Shown one piece after another: positions 58,720-64,000 of a stretch of 64,000 nt of DNA. The position numbers were made by a program, and so were the translations under genes. The DNA comes from Algoriphagus oliviformis (lineage in GTDB: Bacteria; Bacteroidota; Bacteroidia; Cytophagales; Cyclobacteriaceae): assembly GCF_017254915.1 (NCBI RefSeq), contig NZ_JAFKCT010000001.1, positions 930,001 to 994,000 of the forward strand, read 5' to 3'. The notes under the pieces are model-generated. The model saw nothing but the letters and a program-made list of their open reading frames with translations. It was not told where the DNA came from and searched no databases. Within the stretch, counting starts at the first letter, position 1, and each line of letters starts with the position of its first letter.

Positions 58720-58839
58720 TTTTTTAAAACAGGTTAGGCAAGTCCAACTGATCAAAGTAAGGAATTGTTGGCTGATAATCGCCAAATGGCCTTTTCCGGC
58801 CGGAAAATATTCCCAATTTAGACCTTTAAACTTCCAAAG

Positions 58840-60165
58840 ATGAACACGATCCTACTCCTCGGCGCGGGCAAATCCTCTACATATCTGATCGACTACCTGG
58901 CAGACAGCTGCCGGGACAAGGAGCGTGAGCTGATCTTGGCAGACCTCGATCTGGATGTGGCGCGACTCCGTCTGGGAAACCGTCCGAGCACCCGGGCGGT
59001 GCGCTTGGATTCTGCCGATGACTCCGCGCGGAGAGCGCTGGTAGCCTCGGCAGACCTCGTGATCTCCATGCTTCCGGCGGCCATGCATCCCGTGGTGGCC
59101 AAAGATTGCCTGAGCTTGGGCAAGCACTTTTTCTCCGCCTCCTACGAATCCGCCGAGATGAAGGCCTTGGCTTCGGAGATCCGCGACAAGGGGCTCTTTT
59201 TCCTCAATGAATGCGGGCTGGATCCGGGCATCGACCACATGTCCGCCATGAAGATCATCGATGCCGCCAAAGCCAGAGGGGAGGAGATCGTCTCCTTCAA
59301 GTCTTACTGTGGAGGGCTTTTGGCTCCCGAGTCGGAAGACAATCCCTGGAAGTACAAGTTTACCTGGAATCCCAGAAACGTCGTGCTGGCGGGACAGGCC
59401 ACCGCCAGCTACATCGAGCAGGGTGACCTGAAGTACGTGCCTTACCATAGGCTTTTTCGGCGCGTCGAGCCCCTGGTCTTTCCCGGATTGGGGGATTTTG
59501 AAGGCTACCCCAATCGGGATTCGCTAGGCTACCGCGGCGTGTATGGGCTGGAGGGCATTCAGACTATGCTGCGGGGGACCCTGCGACGGGCAGGATATTG
59601 CAAGGCCTGGGATGTCTTTGTCCAGCTAGGCATGACTGACGACTCGGTGCAGCTGGGCCTGCCCGAGGGAGCCACGCTGAAGGAATTTCTCAACGCGTTT
59701 TTGCCTTACCACGAGCAGCTGAGTGTGGAGGAGAAGCTGGGAGAAGCGATTCCCGAGCTTGATTTTCCCACGTTTGAAAAGATCCAATGGCTTGGGTTTT
59801 TCGGAAAGCGCAAGCTGCCCAGGACCAAAGGCAGTCCGGCGCAGCTGCTCCAAGCCGTACTTGAGGAAGATTGGGAGCTACAGCCGGAGGATAGGGATAT
59901 GATCGTGATGAAGCACCTTTTTGAGATGGAGAGTAACCAAGGTCTGAGAAAGGTCAGCTCTAGCCTGGTCTGTGTGGGAGAAGACTCCATCCACACCGCC
60001 ATGGCCAAGACGGTTGGCCTACCCTTGGCAGTAGCTGTCGATTTGTTTTTGGATGGGAAAATAGCCCTCAGAGGGCTCCATATCCCAACCTGTCCAGAGC
60101 TATATGAGCCCATCCTCTCCGAACTGGAGCGTTGGGGGATTCGCTTTGAGGAGGTCTTGGGCTAG
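58840..60165 (+). CDS. Saccharopine dehydrogenase family protein
   Basis: 441 residues. The Rossmann motif is ILLLGAGKSSTYLIDYL with the NADP-strand end LADLDLDVAR; LNECGLDPGIDHMSAMKIID and SFKSYCGGLLAPESEDNPWKY are the saccharopine-reductase signatures. It could form or split saccharopine in lysine catabolism or act on a related imino acid. It is divergent from cdd. No partner lysine genes are nearby, so the direction of the reaction is not known. Confidence 0.9.
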   Translation: MNTILLLGAGKSSTYLIDYLADSCRDKERELILADLDLDVARLRLGNRPSTRAVRLDSADDSARRALVASADLVISMLPAAMHPVVAKDCLSLGKHFFSASYESAEMKALASEIRDKGLFFLNECGLDPGIDHMSAMKIIDAAKARGEEIVSFKSYCGGLLAPESEDNPWKYKFTWNPRNVVLAGQATASYIEQGDLKYVPYHRLFRRVEPLVFPGLGDFEGYPNRDSLGYRGVYGLEGIQTMLRGTLRRAGYCKAWDVFVQLGMTDDSVQLGLPEGATLKEFLNAFLPYHEQLSVEEKLGEAIPELDFPTFEKIQWLGFFGKRKLPRTKGSPAQLLQAVLEEDWELQPEDRDMIVMKHLFEMESNQGLRKVSSSLVCVGEDSIHTAMAKTVGLPLAVAVDLFLDGKIALRGLHIPTCPELYEPILSELERWGIRFEEVLG

Positions 60166-60177
60166 CCTGCTGGACGA

Positions 60178-61239
60178 TCAGGGTTTCCAGTCGGCGGGGG
60201 GATCAAAATTCGCTCCTTCCACCTCCCTGCAGTCATCCGGGATAATCGCCCTGTTTTGTTGAAATGTGAGTTCAGACTTGTTCACATATATTCTCTGGGT
60301 TGACTCTCCCGCAGCGATGAAATATCCCAAGACGACCTCCTTGGGGTCATCCAAGCTGAACATGTTGCCGCGGATCGTCGCAGGCGGCGGGTCAAAGATC
60401 GATCCGCTGGTCTCGGTCTGCTGCTGGACCAGCCGAAGGAATCGGTAGGCGTCCTGGGAGATCCCCAATTGCCTGACATCTATCCTGAATTTGTTCACAA
60501 AGCGCATCCCGTCATCGGCGACAAAAGCTGCGGGCAGATAGGTGGTAAGCCCGTTAAAACTGTCGTCGGTTTCCACGAATATGCTTCGGTTGTCCGAGAT
60601 TTCCGTGCGAAAGCAGTAGACACAGCATGGCTTGGGCTGGGGAATGGGATTCGGATTGGTAGGAGAAATCGGAGGAGTATACAGGTCCGGACGGGTTTCC
60701 AAGATGTACACGGCTGGTCCAGTCCTCCAGTAGTAGAAGTTGTTTTCTTCTATGGGGTCGTCCACTTCCGCGATCAGCTGTATGCCTGATTTTGGATTTT
60801 CTCCTCCATCCTGCTCGATCACTACCGTCCGGAAACCAAGGTTTTTCAGTTCGGGAACGGCAGCTACTTTTTCGGGTGCAGATGAGTATAGTTTTCCATC
60901 GGAGGTCTGGATGAGCAGGGTGTAGGTACGGCCCACTTCCGCTCGGAAAGCCGCATCGGTGAAGTAAGAGCCTTTGGCGGTCTGGCTTTCGGTCAGCAGG
61001 ACTGTGCCTCCTTGGTCATCCCTGAGGCTCACTATCGCACGCTGCACCGGGCGGATGAAGCCCTCGTAGTCGCTGCCATAGGTAGCGCTGCGGGTCAGGG
61101 TGATGGCATGCGGCCCCGGCCCGGAGGTGATCGTCCCCTCCACGATCAGCAGCTGCTCGCCCTCGGGCACCTCGACCTGATAGGGATCGATGCAGGACAG
61201 GGGAATGAGTAGCAGGAGGTAGATCAGTCTTTTCAGCAT
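60178..61239 (-). CDS. DUF4249 lipoprotein
   Basis: 353 residues from the ATG at 61239. The signal peptide ends in a lipobox (LSC, near residue 16). The DUF4249 pattern (LLIVEGTITSGPGPHAITLTR, GRTYTLLIQTSDGKLYSSAPE, CCVYCFRTEISDN with a paired-cysteine segment) is clear. It lies 4 bp after the TonB-dependent receptor gene, the usual pairing, and probably serves as its outer-membrane partner. The substrate is unknown. Confidence 0.9.
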   Translation of the reverse strand: MLKRLIYLLLLIPLSCIDPYQVEVPEGEQLLIVEGTITSGPGPHAITLTRSATYGSDYEGFIRPVQRAIVSLRDDQGGTVLLTESQTAKGSYFTDAAFRAEVGRTYTLLIQTSDGKLYSSAPEKVAAVPELKNLGFRTVVIEQDGGENPKSGIQLIAEVDDPIEENNFYYWRTGPAVYILETRPDLYTPPISPTNPNPIPQPKPCCVYCFRTEISDNRSIFVETDDSFNGLTTYLPAAFVADDGMRFVNKFRIDVRQLGISQDAYRFLRLVQQQTETSGSIFDPPPATIRGNMFSLDDPKEVVLGYFIAAGESTQRIYVNKSELTFQQNRAIIPDDCREVEGANFDPPADWKP

Positions 61240-61243
61240 CTTT

Positions 61244-63643
61244 TCAGAATTTGATCGCATAGCTCATACTCGGTAGGGGTACGCCCAAAAGGGCCAAGCG
61301 GAAGGATTGGGGCGGAGCCATCTCTTTGTCGTCGAAGTACACCGAGAAGGGGTTTTTCCTCGCATAGACATTGAGGAGGGAGAAAGTCCAATTGCCTTCA
61401 AAAAAAAGTCCTTCTCCGTTGAACTTGAAGTTGATGGCAAGGTCCAAACGATGAAAGTCGGGAATGCGGGACTGGTTGCGGCTGTCGAAGTAGGCCAGGC
61501 TGTTGCCCGAATAGTCAAACTTGGCCGCGGGCAGCGTGACCGGTCTTCCGCTGCTGTAGGCGAAGGTCGCCGACACGGAGGTGTTGGTGCTTACCTTGTA
61601 GTTGCCGATCAGGGTGAGGTCGTGCGGTTTGTCAAAATTGCTCGGGTACCAGGCGCCGTCGTTGATTTTTTCCTCCTCAAAGTCCGTCATCACGCGCCGG
61701 AGGGCCCTGGAGTAGGTGTAGGAAACCCAGCCAGTAAGCCGTCCCAAGTTCTTTTTCACATACAGCTCTACCCCGTAGGCCTTGCCCTCGGCGGGGATCA
61801 GCTCGGTCTCGATATGGTCTTGCAGGATCAGGCTGGCGCCGTCCTTGTATTCGACCACGTTTTGCAGGTCTTTGTAGTAGACTTCCAGGGACGTCTCAAA
61901 GATGTTTCCTTTCAGGTTTTTGTAGAAGCCGAGGGAATACTGGTCTGCGATCTGCGGCTTGAGAAAGGGATCGCTCAGCTTCCACACGTCAGAGGGGGCT
62001 ATGGTGGCGGTATTGGAGATCAGGTGGATAAACTGGTACATCTTGTTGTAGCCCAGTTTCACCGAGGAAGATTTGTCAAAAGAATAGCGGACAGAGGCAC
62101 GTGGACCGAGCCCGCTGAAGTCCTGGATCACCTCTCCATCCGCATATTGCGTTTCGGCGATGGCGTTCCCGTCTGAGATAGGCTGCCCCTCGGCATATTC
62201 CCTGACCGTCCTCGGGCCGAGGTATTGGTAGAGATCGTACCTCAGGCCATAGGAGAAGCCCAGCTTTTCCCCCAGCTCAAACTCATGCTGAAAGTGCGCA
62301 GCCAACTCCCTGCCCTGCTCGTCCTGGACTTTTTTGGGAAGAATGTCCTCCTGTCCGGTAGGCACGAGCTCCCCGGGCTGGATCGCTACCTGCTTGTAGA
62401 GCGCGCCCAGGCTGATTTTGTTGGCCGCTCCCAGCTCGTAGGTGACAAAGAGCTTTCCTCCCAGATCCTCGATGTCGGAATTGATCTGGAAGTCGTTTAT
62501 GCCTGAGTCGTTGAAGATCCCATAGTTGTAGCGGGTCAGGTAGCCCAGTGCTTCGAGGGAGAGCTTTGCGCTGAGCCTGCTTTTCCACTGGAGAGAATGA
62601 GCCACATTTTTCCAGGAGATCGTCGTGTCGGAGGAGAAGGCAAAGTCGTCGTAGCTGGTGTAATAGCTGTAGGTGAGCTCGTTGTTTTCGGAGACGGGCG
62701 CGCTGATGACCAGGTTGCCGTCGTAGAAGTTGGCCTCGGAGTTTCTCAGGGTGCTGTTGTTCATCGCGTGGAGAAACCAGTTGATGTAGGAAATCCTGAA
62801 GCCGCCCAGTATCGAAACCTTGTCTTTCACCAGAGGGCCGTTGACGGAGATTTTGCCGGAATAGTTGCTCAGCATAAGGTCGGCACCCCACCGGTCTATG
62901 GCTCCGGCTTTGGGCTGAATGTCGAGGATGGCGGAGCTTCGGCCGCCGTATCGCGCGGGGACGGCAGCCTTGTAGAGCGTGACGTCGTTGACCACGTCGG
63001 CATTGAAGGCGGTGAAGAGGCCAAACATGTGGGAGGGATTGTAGATGGGGGCTCCGCCGTATTGGATCAGGTTTTGGTCCACGCCACCTCCACGGATGTT
63101 GAGCCCGGAGGAGGCCTCACCCACCTGCGATACTCCGGGGAGCGTAGCCAGAGAACGCACGATGTCCACTTCTCCCAAGAAAGGCGGCAGTTCCCGCATC
63201 GTGTTCATGCTCAGAGTGACCGCCCCCATGTCCGTGGATCGGATGTTTTTCTCCGGATCACGCCCAAAGATCACCACATCGTCCAGCTGAAAATCCTCCT
63301 GGATCATCCGGATGGACATCCTCCCATCTCCCACGGCGGTGATCCGGTGCTCGATGCTCTCATAGCCCACGTATCGAAACTGGAGATTGTATTCCGCGCG
63401 GTCCAGGGTGAGCTCAAAGCCGCCGTTGGCATCGGTGATGCGGGTCAGGTTGAGCTCGGGTACCGTGACGGTCGCTCCCACGAGGGCCTCTCCGGTGATC
63501 TCATCCATGATCCTGCCGGAGATCTTGATGCCCTTCAGCTGTCCAATATCACGGCCGACGACTTCCCGTTTGGGTGGAGGGCTGGTCTGCGCCCAAGAGG
63601 CCTGTCCCAGCAGCAAAAACAAGAAGAGTAAAATTCTATTCAT
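61244..63643 (-). CDS. TonB-dependent receptor with carboxypeptidase-regulatory domain
   Basis: 799 residues. Signal peptide (to about residue 18), carboxypeptidase-like domain (about 38-115: GRIMDEITGEALVGATV), plug (about 120-225: EVDIVRSLATLPGVSQVGEA, GLNIRGGGVDQNLI) and a beta barrel ending in the aromatic-terminated strand SMSYAIKF, a good C-terminal signal. It transports an unknown ligand across the outer membrane using TonB. The DUF4249 lipoprotein gene follows in the same operon, and a promoter lies at 63745-63773. Confidence 0.93.
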   Translation of the reverse strand: MNRILLFLFLLLGQASWAQTSPPPKREVVGRDIGQLKGIKISGRIMDEITGEALVGATVTVPELNLTRITDANGGFELTLDRAEYNLQFRYVGYESIEHRITAVGDGRMSIRMIQEDFQLDDVVIFGRDPEKNIRSTDMGAVTLSMNTMRELPPFLGEVDIVRSLATLPGVSQVGEASSGLNIRGGGVDQNLIQYGGAPIYNPSHMFGLFTAFNADVVNDVTLYKAAVPARYGGRSSAILDIQPKAGAIDRWGADLMLSNYSGKISVNGPLVKDKVSILGGFRISYINWFLHAMNNSTLRNSEANFYDGNLVISAPVSENNELTYSYYTSYDDFAFSSDTTISWKNVAHSLQWKSRLSAKLSLEALGYLTRYNYGIFNDSGINDFQINSDIEDLGGKLFVTYELGAANKISLGALYKQVAIQPGELVPTGQEDILPKKVQDEQGRELAAHFQHEFELGEKLGFSYGLRYDLYQYLGPRTVREYAEGQPISDGNAIAETQYADGEVIQDFSGLGPRASVRYSFDKSSSVKLGYNKMYQFIHLISNTATIAPSDVWKLSDPFLKPQIADQYSLGFYKNLKGNIFETSLEVYYKDLQNVVEYKDGASLILQDHIETELIPAEGKAYGVELYVKKNLGRLTGWVSYTYSRALRRVMTDFEEEKINDGAWYPSNFDKPHDLTLIGNYKVSTNTSVSATFAYSSGRPVTLPAAKFDYSGNSLAYFDSRNQSRIPDFHRLDLAINFKFNGEGLFFEGNWTFSLLNVYARKNPFSVYFDDKEMAPPQSFRLALLGVPLPSMSYAIKF

Positions 63644-63744
63644 AGGCAGGCAGGGAGGGTCGGCACTTCACCGCCCGGTCGGGAGCGGGGTATTGAAAAA
63701 GAGAGGACTAAAGGAAACTCGCATCAGCTGAAGGTCGGCTTATC

Positions 63745-63773
63745 CAAAAATATAAAAACGCAAACAATAACAA
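63745..63773 (-). promoter_or_regulatory. Promoter for the receptor/DUF4249 operon
   Basis: On the minus strand TTG (63771-63773), an 18-base spacer and TATTTTTG (63745-63752) match the Bacteroidota promoter form. The leader would be about 95 bases. Confidence 0.55.
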
Positions 63774-63835
63774 CCTGCCGTTCAAAATATGGCAGAATTT
63801 TTATACAAAAATCAAAAAATCGAAACCAAGGATTG

Positions 63836-64000
63836 TCAATAGCCTAGCAAAAAACCAGAAAGAAGCGCTGAATATGACCCAGTATAGCTATTGTCGGCGT
63901 TTTTGAGAATGACGGTATTTTCCGCTTCCTCCTTGCGGAGGAATGAAAACCCGACGATCTCCCGGTACACGGCTTTGTCAGCTCTGTCTTGCACTTGGCT
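63836..64000 (-). CDS. C-terminal fragment of an unknown protein
   Basis: The last 54 codons of a minus-strand frame enter from the right edge and end at TGA (63836-63838). The visible part (YREIVGFSFLRKEEAENTVI ... ending GFLLGY) is not recognised. Another minus-strand frame is also open here but has a less protein-like composition. The start lies outside the window. Confidence 0.45.
   Translation of the reverse strand, partial: SQVQDRADKAVYREIVGFSFLRKEEAENTVILKNADNSYTGSYSALLSGFLLGY

Overview
The window reads as a dense, AT-to-moderate-GC chromosome segment of a Bacteroidota bacterium, most likely a Cytophagales (Cyclobacteriaceae-like) lineage. The reasons are: Bacteroidota-type promoter boxes (TAnnTTTG) upstream of several genes; two SusC/FecA-style outer-membrane receptors with carboxypeptidase-regulatory domains, one paired with a DUF4249 lipoprotein; bacillithiol genes (bshA, ytxJ); and type 2 PyrD, type III pantothenate kinase, PEGA and LytTR proteins typical of the group. 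The genus is inference. No rRNA, tRNA, CRISPR array, transposase or phage gene was seen.

Layout. 1-9.5 kb: end of a glpD-like gene, a phosphatase lipoprotein, an RluA pseudouridine synthase, a GNAT enzyme, coaX, pyrD, ftsK and a lolA-like gene, then a yqeY-cvpA-pabA operon on the minus strand. 9.5-11.5 kb: pdxJ and an alpha/beta hydrolase gene, separated by a 0.5 kb element that carries a four-helix-bundle (S23-type) gene between inverted repeats. 11.5-13.4 kb: an AT-richer pair of surface-protein genes next to a 19-A tract. 13.4-16.7 kb: an RsmI-like methyltransferase, a dipeptidase and a PEGA-repeat protein. 16.9-21.4 kb: a five-gene sugar or sugar-acid catabolic cluster (HUMPS-family lyase, zinc-type dehydrogenase, SDR, TIM-barrel isomerase, SMP-30 lactonase) with no kinase or transporter. 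21.5-35.5 kb: pheS, a fasciclin protein, a large receptor, ytxJ, DUF4403, an M24 peptidase, bshA, a fatty-acid hydroxylase, an epimerase and htpG.

35.8-44.4 kb: a LytTR membrane regulator, then an Rrf2 regulator and a complete assimilatory sulfate-reduction operon: DUF2061, cysH (APS reductase type), cysD, cysN, sulfite reductase with a HEPN-like tail, cobA, and siroheme synthase N-domain. A perfect 7-1-7 inverted repeat sits at the head of the operon and is a good candidate Rrf2 operator. 44.5-52.4 kb: an acyltransferase, an ankyrin lipoprotein facing an AraC-transmembrane-TPR regulator, metK and a bifunctional trehalose synthase/phosphatase. 52.6-64 kb: a GH15 enzyme, an M1 peptidase, small enzymes, cytidine deaminase, a saccharopine-dehydrogenase-like enzyme, DUF4249 plus a TonB-dependent receptor, and a partial gene at the right edge.

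A striking second layer is intergenic. At least ten different families of short, word-like degenerate repeats fill the gaps, most densely between the genes of the sulfate operon, and in places they run into coding ends (cobA C-terminus, lactonase N-terminus). The main candidates for undescribed biology are this repeat layer, the inverted-repeat-bounded S23 element, the Rrf2 operator/sulfate operon, the sugar cluster, and the AraC-TPR/ankyrin pair.
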